DNA of 64,000 nucleotides from Thalassolituus sp006212115. GTDB taxonomy: Bacteria > Pseudomonadota > Gammaproteobacteria > Pseudomonadales > Oceanobacteraceae. The stretch lies in the NCBI RefSeq assembly GCF_040372045.1, contig NZ_BAABWH010000002.1, one strand, 5' to 3'. Shown here piece by piece: positions 43,770 through 52,781 of this stretch. The notes beneath the pieces were generated by a model. That model made no database searches, had not been told where the DNA came from, and saw only the letters and a list, made by a program, of their open reading frames with translations. The stretch's first letter is position 1, and each line of letters starts with the position of its first letter. A program made the position numbers and the translations under genes.

Positions 43770-45257
43770 TTAGTGACCTGCCATCATTTTCTCGACTTCT
43801 TCCGGCTTATCATGAACACCGAAACGGTCGACAATCGTGGCACTGGCTTCATTCATTCCAAGCAGCTCGACCTCTGCTCCCTCGCGGCGGAACTTAATCA
43901 CCACCTTATCCAGAGCAGATACTGACGTAATATCCCAGAAATGGGCATGCGTCAGATCAATAGTGACTTTAGAAGCCGCTTCGCGGAAATCGAATGACTT
44001 ACTGAACGCATCCGACGACGCAAAGAACACCTGGCCAATCACCTTGTAGGTGCGTTCGCCCGGTGCATCCTGCTCGCTTTTCACGACCATGAAACGGCCA
44101 ATCTTGTTAGCAAAGAACAAGGATGCCAGCAGGACGCCAACGAGTACACCCAGAGCCAGGTTGTGCGTCGCTACAACCACAGAGACTGTGGCCAGCATCA
44201 CAATATTGGTGGATAACGGGTGTTTCTTAAGGTTGATCACGGAATCCCATGAGAAGGTACCAATCGACACCATGATCATCACCGCGACGAGCGCTGCCAT
44301 TGGGATCTGACCAATCCACTCATCGAGGAAGACCACCATAATCAGCAGGAACAGACCCGCGACAAAGGTGGATAATCGACCACGTCCTCCGGATTTCACG
44401 TTAATGATCGACTGACCGATCATGGCGCAACCCGCCATACCACCCAGCAAAGAAGAACCGATATTTGCCACACCCTGGCCCTTACACTCGCGGTTTTTAT
44501 CACTGTCGGTATCGGTGAGTTCATCAACGATGGTGGCTGTCATCATCGACTCCAGCAAACCAACGGCCGCCAGAGCAGCCGAGTACGGCAGAATAATCCA
44601 CAGAGTTTCCAGCGTCAGAGGCACGTCTGGCCAGAGAAAAATAGGCAAGGTATCCGGCAATTCACCCATGTCAGCCACGGTACGTACATCGATTCCGAAG
44701 TAGATCGCAACGGCTGTCATGGTAAGAATGCACACCAGCGGCGACGGCAGCCAACTGCCTACTTTAGGCACATAAGGGAACAGATAGATGATACCCAGAC
44801 CTGCGGCGGTCATGGCGTATACATGCCAGGTCACGTTCGTCAGCTCAGGCAATTGCGCCATAAAGATCAGGATCGCCAGTGCATTCACAAACCCTGTCAC
44901 CACCGACCGCGACACGAAACGCATCAGGTCTCCAAGCTTTAAGAAGCCTGCCCCTATCTGAATCACACCACAGAGTAGCGAGGCCGCGAGCAGATACTGC
45001 AGACCGTGCTCTTTTACCAAGGTCACCATCAGCAGCGCCATCGCACCCGTTGCTGCCGAGATCATGCCCGGACGACCACCCACAATGGCGATGATAACCG
45101 CGATACAAAACGACGCGTAAAGGCCGACCTTCGGGTCGACTCCGGCGATAATAGAAAAGGCGATGGCCTCAGGAATCAGAGCCAGAGCAACGACGGTGCC
45201 CGACAAGAGATCGCCGCGAACGTTTGAAAACCACTCGCGCTTAAGAGTATTCAACAT
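43770..45257 (-). CDS. SulP-family anion transporter with STAS domain
   Basis: This 495-residue inner-membrane transporter has about ten to twelve helices beginning RGDLLSGTVVALALIPEAIAFSII (the SulP signature), with GAMALLMVTL and GGMAGCAMIGQSIINVKSGG later. A C-terminal STAS domain runs from about residue 395, including ITSVSALDKVV. SulP proteins move sulfate, bicarbonate or other anions. The pairing with a universal stress protein is reminiscent of bicarbonate-type SulP genes, but the substrate is not proven. ATG 45257 is preferred to an upstream TTG. Confidence 0.92.
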   Translation of the reverse strand: MLNTLKREWFSNVRGDLLSGTVVALALIPEAIAFSIIAGVDPKVGLYASFCIAVIIAIVGGRPGMISAATGAMALLMVTLVKEHGLQYLLAASLLCGVIQIGAGFLKLGDLMRFVSRSVVTGFVNALAILIFMAQLPELTNVTWHVYAMTAAGLGIIYLFPYVPKVGSWLPSPLVCILTMTAVAIYFGIDVRTVADMGELPDTLPIFLWPDVPLTLETLWIILPYSAALAAVGLLESMMTATIVDELTDTDSDKNRECKGQGVANIGSSLLGGMAGCAMIGQSIINVKSGGRGRLSTFVAGLFLLIMVVFLDEWIGQIPMAALVAVMIMVSIGTFSWDSVINLKKHPLSTNIVMLATVSVVVATHNLALGVLVGVLLASLFFANKIGRFMVVKSEQDAPGERTYKVIGQVFFASSDAFSKSFDFREAASKVTIDLTHAHFWDITSVSALDKVVIKFRREGAEVELLGMNEASATIVDRFGVHDKPEEVEKMMAGH

Positions 45258-45363
45258 AAGTAACTGCTCACTTACCAATAACAGACGCGCCTGATGGGGT
45301 CAGGCGGAAAGCGCAGCATTGTACAGGGCTTAACCAGAGGGGCAAAACGCAGGACACAAAAAA

Positions 45364-45391
45364 GCCCGCTTACCGCCTCCGGTAAGCGGGC
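45364..45391 (-). terminator. Terminator of the DUF6160-like gene
   Basis: GCCCGCTTACC and GGTAAGCGGGC form a perfect 11-bp stem with a 6-nt loop. On the minus strand it is followed by TTTTTTGTG. Confidence 0.9.
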
Positions 45392-45413
45392 AACCCCTAC
45401 ACAGAGTGGAAAA

Positions 45414-46253
45414 TCAGTGGCCGTAAACCTTCAGACTGCCGCCAACCATATGGAGGTCGTCGACCATCACAGAACCGATGGATTGCCCGCTGAGCTGAAT
45501 CTGACCGATGCTGATGTCAGCATCGATACCGATATTGTCGATCGCAAGAGCACCGCCTCCTGCGCTATTCTGGCCGCTGTATATATCTGCCTCAATCTGG
45601 GCGTTGGCACTCAATAGATTAGGGTTATCGTCGTAGTCAGAGCGGGTCATGCGGAAGTCGCGTATTGCCAGACCAAGTGCCGGCATATCAAAGTCGAGAT
45701 CATCGATGCCGATCATCATTTCCAGATTCAGACGATCGGTTCCGAGTTCATCATCGTAACCAATTTTGGCCCATAACTGGGTAAAGATGCCGTCCATCTT
45801 AAAGTTATCAATCAGAGTGAATTTGGGAGCACCATCGGAATCGCGTATTTCCCAGGCTTCTGTGCGGATGCTGAAATCCACAGGCGCAGCAAAACCAACC
45901 GGGAAGAATTTGAGCGACAGTTCGCCCTCTGCTGAAATATCGATGTCCAGTTTCAGGTCATCAATTTTGGAGGAGACGTTCTGTACAAAGGGCGTACCGC
46001 CATTGGCCGCCATGTAGCCCTCAACAAACAGATCATCCCGGCCTGCACCGCCAAGAAAAATGTCCGTCACTGCCAATGAGCCTTCGTCGGTATACACAAG
46101 TTCGCCAATATCAAATTGGCCTTCCATCTCAATGGTGATCCCCGATTGGCCAGAAACAGTACTCATCGCGTACTCATCAAGAGAACGCAGTTCGGCCACG
46201 GTAGAGTAGGACGTCAGTAGTAACGCCGCACATGCAGTTGATCTTATTATCAT
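45414..46253 (-). CDS. DUF6160-like (FilA-type) exported protein
   Basis: This 279-residue protein has a signal peptide (STACAALLLTSYSTVA) followed by LRSLDEYAMSTVSGQSGITIEME, the hallmark opening of the DUF6160/FilA group. The rest is acidic and made of beta strands ending in Asp- and Gly-rich turns. Related proteins in Acinetobacter are linked to pili or surface filaments. It stands alone between a LysR gene and sulP, with its own terminator. Confidence 0.7.
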   Translation of the reverse strand: MIIRSTACAALLLTSYSTVAELRSLDEYAMSTVSGQSGITIEMEGQFDIGELVYTDEGSLAVTDIFLGGAGRDDLFVEGYMAANGGTPFVQNVSSKIDDLKLDIDISAEGELSLKFFPVGFAAPVDFSIRTEAWEIRDSDGAPKFTLIDNFKMDGIFTQLWAKIGYDDELGTDRLNLEMMIGIDDLDFDMPALGLAIRDFRMTRSDYDDNPNLLSANAQIEADIYSGQNSAGGGALAIDNIGIDADISIGQIQLSGQSIGSVMVDDLHMVGGSLKVYGH

Positions 46254-46484
46254 TGTTCTTATCCCTGCGCTGATCGCTCCGGTACCCCACTGTCAGGGGC
46301 GCCTCAGAAATAAGTCAGTACTGCTCGTCTCCGACTTCAGTGACATCCAGATTATGAGGCGGATAACAGCGACGCCAGTGACTTTGGTCACCAACGCGCC
46401 AGATGACCCGATAAGATAACTTTATGGAATTAATGGCCTGAGATGCCGTCTGATATACGGACAATGCCAGTGGAAGGATCAAGT

Positions 46485-47330
46485 TCAGAGGTGCCAGGGC
46501 GTATCCGCTGCGGTCACATCACGCAATCCCGTCAGCGCTCGTTCCAGGGAACTGCCTGCCTCGGGTGTTCGATAAACAAGAAAAACCGGGTAGGTGTATT
46601 CATCGGCATCCGGAATGCGCACCAGCTTCCCGGAATCCAGATAGGGCTGAACGACGCGGCTACGAAACCAACCATTGCCTCCCACCGAAAGCAGGAACTG
46701 CAGAGCCGCGGGCCCAAAGTTAAAAGTGTAAGCACACTGTCGCGGTGACGTTGCCGAGGCCATATATTGCTTCTCGACGTCTGGTCCCCAGTCGATGTAT
46801 ACATCAGGCTTAGATTGCTCGGGATTTTGCACCCGCATCAGCTTCTCTTCGAGCAACTGCTCCACCTGACAACCCGCGTGATAGTTCGGCCGGTGCAGAA
46901 TGACCGCGTCCAGCTGGCCCTGCTCGAGAGCGTCGTTTAAGTCGGGAGCCTCGGCAATCATGGAATCCACAGCAACCTCGGGTAACTCGGTCTTCAGCCA
47001 GGCAGTCCACTGGGTCAGCAGCGGGTTCCAGAGCGTGGTTTCACTGCCAATCCGTAAGCGTTCTACGTGACCTTCCGGCACGGTAATTCTCTGGCGGGCT
47101 TGGGCCCAGGTGGTATTCAGACTCGTGGCGTAAGGCAGGAATCGCTCACCTTCCGGCGTCAGTATGGCCCCCGAACGCTTGCGGATAAACAAACGACAAC
47201 CGAGCGATTCTTCTAACGTCTGTATACGACCGGTGACCGCGGTCTGGGTGACGTGCAACTGCTCAGATGCGCGGATGAAGCTACCCGACTGGATGACCTC
47301 CAGAAAGGTACGGATGAGTACGATGTCCAT
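46485..47330 (-). CDS. LysR-family transcriptional regulator
   Basis: The protein is 281 residues. The N-terminal winged helix reads RTFLEVIQSGSFIRASEQLHVTQTAVTGRIQTLEESLG, followed by LFIRKRSGAILTPEGERFL. The C-terminal effector domain starts near residue 90 (LRIGSETTLWNPLL). It lies 27 bp after norR on the same strand and might be co-transcribed. Target genes and ligand are unknown. Confidence 0.93.
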   Translation of the reverse strand: MDIVLIRTFLEVIQSGSFIRASEQLHVTQTAVTGRIQTLEESLGCRLFIRKRSGAILTPEGERFLPYATSLNTTWAQARQRITVPEGHVERLRIGSETTLWNPLLTQWTAWLKTELPEVAVDSMIAEAPDLNDALEQGQLDAVILHRPNYHAGCQVEQLLEEKLMRVQNPEQSKPDVYIDWGPDVEKQYMASATSPRQCAYTFNFGPAALQFLLSVGGNGWFRSRVVQPYLDSGKLVRIPDADEYTYPVFLVYRTPEAGSSLERALTGLRDVTAADTPWHL

Positions 47331-47357
47331 CTGTTATTTTTACTCTTATCAGAACCG

Positions 47358-48902
47358 TTACGCAGTTTGGCCGCCTAGTCGCTTAATCAGGCGTAGCAGA
47401 TTACTGCGGTCTACGTTCAGCGCACGAGCGGCGGCTGCGACATTGCCATTATGCTGTGCAAGTTGCTCGTCAATCAAACGCAGCTGGAACGCCTGTGTCT
47501 GCTCGGCCAGCGAGCCGACTTCGTCATGCGGTGGTATTGGCTGGTCTGGCGAAGCCGACTCTGTATGAGCTGTCGTATCCGCAATCGCCAGAGCCGCGCG
47601 GTCAATGTAGACCAAGCCAGCGTCACTCTCGCGCTGCCCTTGCTGAGCACGCAGCGCTGCGCGACTGAGCACATGCTCTAACTCGCGAACATTACCGGGC
47701 CAGCGATACAGTCTTAGGGCCGTACGTGCATCCGGTGTAAGTAAAAGGCGATGTATATTCAGTCTGGTCTGAAGCCGCTCAAGAAAATACTCCGCCAGCT
47801 CAAGGATGTCCTGTCCGCGCTCCCGCAGGGCAGGAACATGCAGCGGAAACACGCTTAAACGATGAAACAGATCTTCGCGAAAGCGCCCTGCGATCACCTC
47901 CTGTTGCAGATCACGGTTGGTGGCAGCCAATACCCTCACGTCCACGTTAAGAGTCTCATCGCTACCCACGCGTTGCACCTCTCCCACCTCGAGCACTCGC
48001 AGCAGAGTGGCTTGCAGCGCTAACGGCAATTCTCCGATCTCGTCCAGAAACAACGTGCCACCGTCCGCCAGTTCAAAGCGTCCGGGGCGTGCCCGGTCGG
48101 CCCCTGTAAAGGCTCCTCGAGTATGACCAAACAATTCCGCCTCGGCGAGACTCTCGGGTAAGGCAGCGCAATTAAGACGGATGAGGGGCTTGTTGAAACG
48201 ATCAGATTTTAAGTGAAGCTGCTGCGCAATCAGTTCTTTACCGACTCCAGTCTCGCCCTCAATTAAAACCGATAACGGTGTCGGAGCCACCGCCCGAATA
48301 TCCTCGAACAGGCGGGTCATAACATTGCTTGAGCCCACAATGGATGACGCCATACTGTCACGATTCATCTCGGCTGTTGCGCGGTCACCGTGACGCACTT
48401 TGCGGCGCAGCTCATTAATGCGCTCGGCTGCGGTAATCACCGCCTGAGTCAGTGAAATCGCCATCGCCTGATCACCGGCATTGATGGCATCAAACTGCCC
48501 GGCACATAAGGCATCCATGGTAATCACACCCCAGGGGCGTCCATCCACCTGAATTGCCACGCCCATGCAGTCATGCACATGAACAGTGCTGTCATCACTG
48601 TTGACCAGACCGTCATAAGGATCAGGTAAGGGTGAATCCGCGGGAAAACGAACCAGCTGATCGCTGTCCACAATCGCATTAAGCCGGGGGTGATGCGCAG
48701 GATCAAAGTGACGCCCCCGGATCTCATCGCGTAGTCCCAGAAACGCCACGGGCTGCAAGCCACGACCAGACTGCTTTAACAAGGCAATCGCATCACATGG
48801 AATCGTTTGTTTAATGGCTTCCAGTAGTCGTCGATATCGGACTTCCACCGGCATATCGCGGCTCAGGTCCTCTATCACACTCAGGTATTGTTCAAATGGC
48901 AT
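47358..48902 (-). CDS. norR: Nitric-oxide-responsive sigma-54 activator NorR/FhpR
   Basis: The protein is 514 residues: an N-terminal GAF domain, a central AAA+ domain (Walker A GETGVGKELIAQQLH, sigma-54 contact loop GAFTGAD, Walker B DGGTLFLDEIGELPL) and a C-terminal Fis-type helix-turn-helix (NVAAAARALNVDRSNLLRLIK). The residues that line the NO-sensing iron centre in E. coli NorR are matched at R73, Y96, D97, H110, C112 and D130. It is divergent from hmp with three NorR-type sites between them, so hmp is its clear target, and one site abuts its own start. Confidence 0.96.
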   Translation of the reverse strand: MPFEQYLSVIEDLSRDMPVEVRYRRLLEAIKQTIPCDAIALLKQSGRGLQPVAFLGLRDEIRGRHFDPAHHPRLNAIVDSDQLVRFPADSPLPDPYDGLVNSDDSTVHVHDCMGVAIQVDGRPWGVITMDALCAGQFDAINAGDQAMAISLTQAVITAAERINELRRKVRHGDRATAEMNRDSMASSIVGSSNVMTRLFEDIRAVAPTPLSVLIEGETGVGKELIAQQLHLKSDRFNKPLIRLNCAALPESLAEAELFGHTRGAFTGADRARPGRFELADGGTLFLDEIGELPLALQATLLRVLEVGEVQRVGSDETLNVDVRVLAATNRDLQQEVIAGRFREDLFHRLSVFPLHVPALRERGQDILELAEYFLERLQTRLNIHRLLLTPDARTALRLYRWPGNVRELEHVLSRAALRAQQGQRESDAGLVYIDRAALAIADTTAHTESASPDQPIPPHDEVGSLAEQTQAFQLRLIDEQLAQHNGNVAAAARALNVDRSNLLRLIKRLGGQTA

Positions 48903-48905
48903 GTA

Positions 48906-48916
48906 GTCATTTGTAC
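48906..48916. promoter_or_regulatory. NorR-type enhancer site 1
   Basis: GTCATTTGTAC fits the NorR core GT-N7-AC. It lies four bases from the norR start codon, so binding would also block norR expression. Confidence 0.6.
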
Positions 48917-48925
48917 CACACTACA

Positions 48926-48938
48926 AGTCAATATGACT
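48926..48938. promoter_or_regulatory. NorR-type enhancer site 2
   Basis: AGTCAATATGACT is a perfect inverted repeat with a 3-bp centre and fits GT-N7-AC. Its centre is 21 bp from that of site 1. Confidence 0.75.
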
Positions 48939-48949
48939 ACACAATACGG

Positions 48950-48962
48950 TGTCATAATGACA
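48950..48962. promoter_or_regulatory. NorR-type enhancer site 3
   Basis: TGTCATAATGACA is a perfect inverted repeat matching the NorR consensus arms TGTCA/TGACA. Its centre is 24 bp from that of site 2. Confidence 0.8.
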
Positions 48963-49002
48963 TGATTGATATTTTTATCATTTAAAATCAATAAGTTATA
49001 CG

Positions 49003-49019
49003 TTGGCACATGCATTGTA
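49003..49019 (+). promoter_or_regulatory. Sigma-54-type promoter of hmp
   Basis: TTGGCACATGCATTGTA matches the -24/-12 consensus TGGCAC-N5-TTGC except that the -12 GC is GT. It lies about 40 bp after NorR site 3 and 54 bp before the hmp start, a normal enhancer-promoter layout. Confidence 0.65.
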
Positions 49020-49072
49020 AGGGGTTAAGGGAAGTAGCAGACATAAGATCGTTACCCTAATGGAGATACACC

Positions 49073-50290
49073 ATGCTGACATCCGCACAAATCGACATCA
49101 TTAAAGCGACCGCCCCAGTCGTGGGCGCCCATGCTCGTGACATTACGGAGTGCTTTTACCCTCTGATGTTCGAGCGCTATCCCGCCGTCGCTGAACTGTT
49201 CAATCAAACCCACCAGCAAAAAGGAACGCAGCGTCAGGCTCTTGCCAATGCACTGGTCGCCTACGCCACCCATATAGACAAACTGGAGGCCCTGGGCGAT
49301 GCCGTCGGCCTGATCGCCCACAAGCACGTATCTCTTAATATTTTGCCCGAACATTATCCCATCGTCGGCGAATGCCTGATGGAGGCCATAGGTCAGGTTC
49401 TTGGTGACGCCGTGACACCGGAAATAGCAAATGCCTGGGGTGCAGCGTATCAACAACTGGCCGACATCCTGATCGGGGTGGAAGAACAGCTCTATTCAAC
49501 TCACGCTCAACGTCGAGGTGGCTGGCGGGGTGAGAGGCAGTTCGTGATTGAACGTATCGAACCAGAAAGTGAAGTCATCTCGTCCTTCTATCTGATGCCA
49601 GTCGAGGGCGAGCGCGTCATCGATTTTGAACCGGGTCAGTACATCGGATTGATCGTTAATGTCGATGGTAAGAGCGTTCGCCGCAACTACAGCCTGTCTG
49701 ATGCACCGGGCAAACCGGGCCTGCGTATCTCGGTGAAAAAAGAGCTGGATGGTGAGGTATCAGGCTTCCTGCACAATCAGGCTGAAATCGGAGACCAGGT
49801 CACCGTGATTGCGCCAGCGGGGGACTTCACCCTTCCCGCTCAGCCCGAGCGCCCGCTCGTCTTTGTCACTGGCGGCGTTGGAATTACCCCTGCGATCAGC
49901 ATGCTGAACGCCTACATCACCAACGCGACTCAGCCTGTGATCTTTATTCATGCTGCCGTTAACAGCCGCTACCATGCCTTCAAATCACATCTTGAGGATC
50001 TGGCAGCGCAGCATCCACTGCTGACGAATTTCGTGATTTATGAACGTCCGAAAGTAGAAGACCGACCCGATGCCGAGGGCTATATCACGCGGGAAATTCT
50101 GGCTGGTCTGCTGCCACAGGATAAGAACGTCGACCTGTATTTTCTGGGCCCACTGACCTTTATGAATACCGTTAATTCGCTGTGTGACGAACTCGGCCTC
50201 GATGCATCACAAAAGCATTACGAGTTTTTTGGACCCGCCGAAGCACTGCAATCGCAAGCATCGGCAACCACTGAAACTGCGGAAGCCTGA
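49073..50290 (+). CDS. hmp: Flavohaemoglobin, nitric oxide dioxygenase
   Basis: Hmp oxidises NO to nitrate using O2 and NAD(P)H. The 405-residue protein has a globin domain with proximal haem His85 in IAHKHVSLNILPEHYPIV, an FAD domain with RRNYSLSDAPG and an NAD domain with FVTGGVGITPAISML. ATG 49073 has TGGAG eight bases upstream. It is controlled by the divergent NorR through the sites described, matching the FhpR-Fhp arrangement of Pseudomonas aeruginosa rather than the norVW target of E. coli. Confidence 0.98.
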   Translation: MLTSAQIDIIKATAPVVGAHARDITECFYPLMFERYPAVAELFNQTHQQKGTQRQALANALVAYATHIDKLEALGDAVGLIAHKHVSLNILPEHYPIVGECLMEAIGQVLGDAVTPEIANAWGAAYQQLADILIGVEEQLYSTHAQRRGGWRGERQFVIERIEPESEVISSFYLMPVEGERVIDFEPGQYIGLIVNVDGKSVRRNYSLSDAPGKPGLRISVKKELDGEVSGFLHNQAEIGDQVTVIAPAGDFTLPAQPERPLVFVTGGVGITPAISMLNAYITNATQPVIFIHAAVNSRYHAFKSHLEDLAAQHPLLTNFVIYERPKVEDRPDAEGYITREILAGLLPQDKNVDLYFLGPLTFMNTVNSLCDELGLDASQKHYEFFGPAEALQSQASATTETAEA

Positions 50291-50300
50291 CCGACAGAAC

Positions 50301-50323
50301 GCCCCGGGGCAGACTTCCGGGGC
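50301..50323 (+). terminator. Hairpin after hmp made from a tandem repeat
   Basis: GCCCCGG pairs with CCGGGGC around a 9-nt loop. The sequence CCGGGGCAGACTT occurs twice in tandem (50304-50316 and 50317-50329), which creates the stem. Only ACTTT follows, so strength is uncertain. Confidence 0.5.
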
Positions 50324-50341
50324 AGACTTTCATGTTCGGCT

Positions 50342-50695
50342 TCAGGGCTGAGCGAGGAACATCGACACAAGAGTTAAGATGATCGCAATACCAAGCAGTA
50401 CCACCAAGGGGAGAAACCATCCCGGCCGGTACGTAAGAAAAAGAGAAAATACAACTGCCGACAGCGTTAACCAACCCGCCCACCAGACAAGTCCTAAACC
50501 TACTCCCGAAAACGACACACATAGCCAGACACTGATGGCGAGCAACAACCATCCGCTCCAGCGCAGCGCTCGCTGAGAACTGCCTTTGGAGGGCATCTGC
50601 CAGCCCAGACTCCGGTAGTGGCGGGACATAGATAAAGGCGTTAATCCCAGTCCCAGAGAGGCAAGCAGCAATCCAAATAACACAGTCGCGGTCAT
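50342..50695 (-). CDS. DUF3325-like small membrane protein
   Basis: The protein is 117 residues with three to four hydrophobic helices (ATVLFGLLLASLGLGLTPL, LRWSGWLLLAISVWLCVSFS, GLVWWAGWLTLSAVVFSLFL, FLPLVVLLGIAIILTLVSMF). Size, topology and position right after a PepSY gene fit DUF3325, a member of a widespread iron-related trio. It starts 4 bp after the PepSY stop. Its function is unknown. Confidence 0.75.
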   Translation of the reverse strand: MTATVLFGLLLASLGLGLTPLSMSRHYRSLGWQMPSKGSSQRALRWSGWLLLAISVWLCVSFSGVGLGLVWWAGWLTLSAVVFSLFLTYRPGWFLPLVVLLGIAIILTLVSMFLAQP

Positions 50696-50699
50696 GACG

Positions 50700-52352
50700 T
50701 TACCTCAGACGTGTCGCTGGAAGGGCATAAGAAGAATCGCCAGATGCATTGTGCGACTTATTGCGCTCCCCGCGCTCTCTGTTCACGCTTTTTATCGCGG
50801 GCTTCGACTGATGCTGTCGACGCCACAACCTGATCGCAGCGTAGGCCAGAATCAGCCCTGTGCAGACAAACGAGAAATCCACACTGGCCATGATCCAATC
50901 CTGATTACCGATACTGGAAGCCAGATTGTGGGATGTTGTCAGGGCATTCAAAACCGGCAGAAGAGTAAACAGCACGGCCGCCAGCCCCAATAGCTCAATC
51001 CACGCACGCTGCACCGTGCGCATAAGAGGATAGAAAAGAGAAAACCCGAGGGCGACAAACAAGGCATCCACTTCCCGCGCTGCCCGGCCTTCCATATCCA
51101 GAGGCAAAAGCCGGTTAGCCCAGAAATACACAGCGACAGCAACCAATAAGCCAGCGATCGCACCCGCGTTCAGCTTCTCGACAAACACCAGCCCACGACC
51201 TGCGATCCCCCGCTTACCCAATCGCTGACGGCGCTTACTGGTCCAGAGAATCATACCCGTCGCAATCATTCCGGTTCCGAGCATGCCAGACAAGAAATAG
51301 AGCCAGCGCAGACCCGTATTGGCAAACAACCCCTCATGCAGATGCACCAGCACTTCGTATACGCCTGCTGCTGGCCCTCTGTCAGGTTTGCTTTCATCCA
51401 GAATTTCCCCAGACACGGCATTAATATGCAGTATGGGTGCATCGAGGATGTCGTCGAATCCTGCCTTGTAAACCTCCGCCACGGCATTTTGATCACCCGG
51501 ATGTTTGATACCCACATGTGCAAATACCACGTCATCCCAATGCTGACCGGCGATTCCCGCAAGCTCCGCCATACTAAGACCCGCCGCACTCTGCCCCGCA
51601 GCTTCATGAGAGGGTTCAGAGAAGACTGCAGCAAAGAACTCGCTGTTGTCTGCATACTGCGACTGAACCACGCCGGGCATGGTGGTAAACATCAGAAACA
51701 CCAGGCCGCTGTAAGTAATCATCAGGTGAAATGGCAGAGGTAAAACACTCGTGATGTTATGCATATCTAACCAGGAGCGCTGACGCTTACCCGGTCGGAA
51801 CGTAAACAGATCAGTGAAGATACGTCGATGAATAACAATGCCCGTAATCAAGGCCATCAACATAAAAAAAGCGGCGAGGCTGGTAATGACATAGGCGATC
51901 ACGGCTGGCATGTAATGCAACGCGTAATGCATCCGGTACAGCGTCTGACCACCACCAGTGTCCCGAGCATCCGATACCTCACCTGTCCCAGTGTCCAGAT
52001 ATTCGGTCACCCATGCCCCACCTCTCTGCGTATCCGGATCGATCGCTGTTTTCCAGCTCACAGACAAACTGGTATCGCGCGACGTGGGCAAGCCAACCCA
52101 CCACTGTGATGCGCCTTCCGCATGCGTCTTGAGATAGGTCTCCCCCAATGCCACCAACTCAACATGTGACAGCGTCGGAGCCACTGCAACAATCTCAGGC
52201 TTCATCCAGCGGTCAATTTCTTCGTCGAAGTAGCCCAGAGTCCCAGTCAGAAACATAAAGTACAACAGCCAGCCCAACACCAAACCTGCCCATGTGTGTA
52301 GCCAGTTCATCGACTGTCGAAAATGCCCCGTACCCAATTCCGCAGTACTCAT
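50700..52352 (-). CDS. PepSY-type transmembrane protein, putative ferric-siderophore reductase
   Basis: The protein is 550 residues. The N-terminal helix LHTWAGLVLGWLLYFMFLTGTLGYF carries the His common to PepSY_TM reductases. A periplasmic region, a second helix (VIAYVITSLAAFFMLMALITGIVIHRRIFTD), the PepSY region, LVHLHEGLFANTGLRWLYFLSGMLG, and several C-terminal helices follow. Relatives reduce siderophore-bound iron at the inner membrane. ATG 52352 overlaps the DUF3649 stop as ATGA, and DUF3325 follows. A Fur-box-like site precedes the trio. Confidence 0.85.
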   Translation of the reverse strand: MSTAELGTGHFRQSMNWLHTWAGLVLGWLLYFMFLTGTLGYFDEEIDRWMKPEIVAVAPTLSHVELVALGETYLKTHAEGASQWWVGLPTSRDTSLSVSWKTAIDPDTQRGGAWVTEYLDTGTGEVSDARDTGGGQTLYRMHYALHYMPAVIAYVITSLAAFFMLMALITGIVIHRRIFTDLFTFRPGKRQRSWLDMHNITSVLPLPFHLMITYSGLVFLMFTTMPGVVQSQYADNSEFFAAVFSEPSHEAAGQSAAGLSMAELAGIAGQHWDDVVFAHVGIKHPGDQNAVAEVYKAGFDDILDAPILHINAVSGEILDESKPDRGPAAGVYEVLVHLHEGLFANTGLRWLYFLSGMLGTGMIATGMILWTSKRRQRLGKRGIAGRGLVFVEKLNAGAIAGLLVAVAVYFWANRLLPLDMEGRAAREVDALFVALGFSLFYPLMRTVQRAWIELLGLAAVLFTLLPVLNALTTSHNLASSIGNQDWIMASVDFSFVCTGLILAYAAIRLWRRQHQSKPAIKSVNRERGERNKSHNASGDSSYALPATRLR

Positions 52353-52648
52353 GCGATCCAACCTCGCGCCGCACTAATAGCAACCAATAACCCCGAGACC
52401 AACAGCAACCCCAGCCATGCCCGCACTGCTGTTCTGGTCGCAAAACACCAGATCACCGCACCAGCCCAGCAAGTAAAGGTAAGCAGCATGCCAGCAATCA
52501 CACCGTTGTGTTTCTCTCCGGGAAGCCACGCAGCCACGGCAATGCCAGCTGCCGTCGCGAGAACGTATCCACCCAGCAAGGCTGCTATCACCCGCGATGT
52601 CACCGACATAGCCGGACTCGAGTACATTTTCCTGAACACAGCAGCCAT
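52349..52648 (-). CDS. DUF3649-like small membrane protein
   Basis: The protein is 99 residues with three hydrophobic segments (VIAALLGGYVLATAAGIAVAA, GVIAGMLLTFTCWAGAVIWCFA, AWLGLLLVSGLLVAIS). This matches DUF3649, which regularly precedes PepSY reductase genes in iron-regulated clusters. It is the first gene of the trio and overlaps the PepSY start by 4 bp. A Fur-like box lies about 30 bp upstream. Confidence 0.78.
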   Translation of the reverse strand: MAAVFRKMYSSPAMSVTSRVIAALLGGYVLATAAGIAVAAWLPGEKHNGVIAGMLLTFTCWAGAVIWCFATRTAVRAWLGLLLVSGLLVAISAARGWIA

Positions 52649-52679
52649 TATTTCAACACCTATAAACGTTGGTGCGTAT

Positions 52680-52698
52680 TGTAATGATTCTTATCTTC
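52680..52698 (-). promoter_or_regulatory. Fur-box-like site
   Basis: On the minus strand GAAGATAAGAATCATTACA matches 13 of 19 positions of the Fur consensus. It sits about 30 bp before the DUF3649 start, where a repressor would block transcription when iron is plentiful. Confidence 0.5.
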
Positions 52699-52781
52699 AA
52701 TAAATAGTAGAGCTATCGTTGCTTACCGCCGGTTGTTACATTAGCGAGCCGTTTCTGTCCGTTTTACTCGTTGAGGTACGT

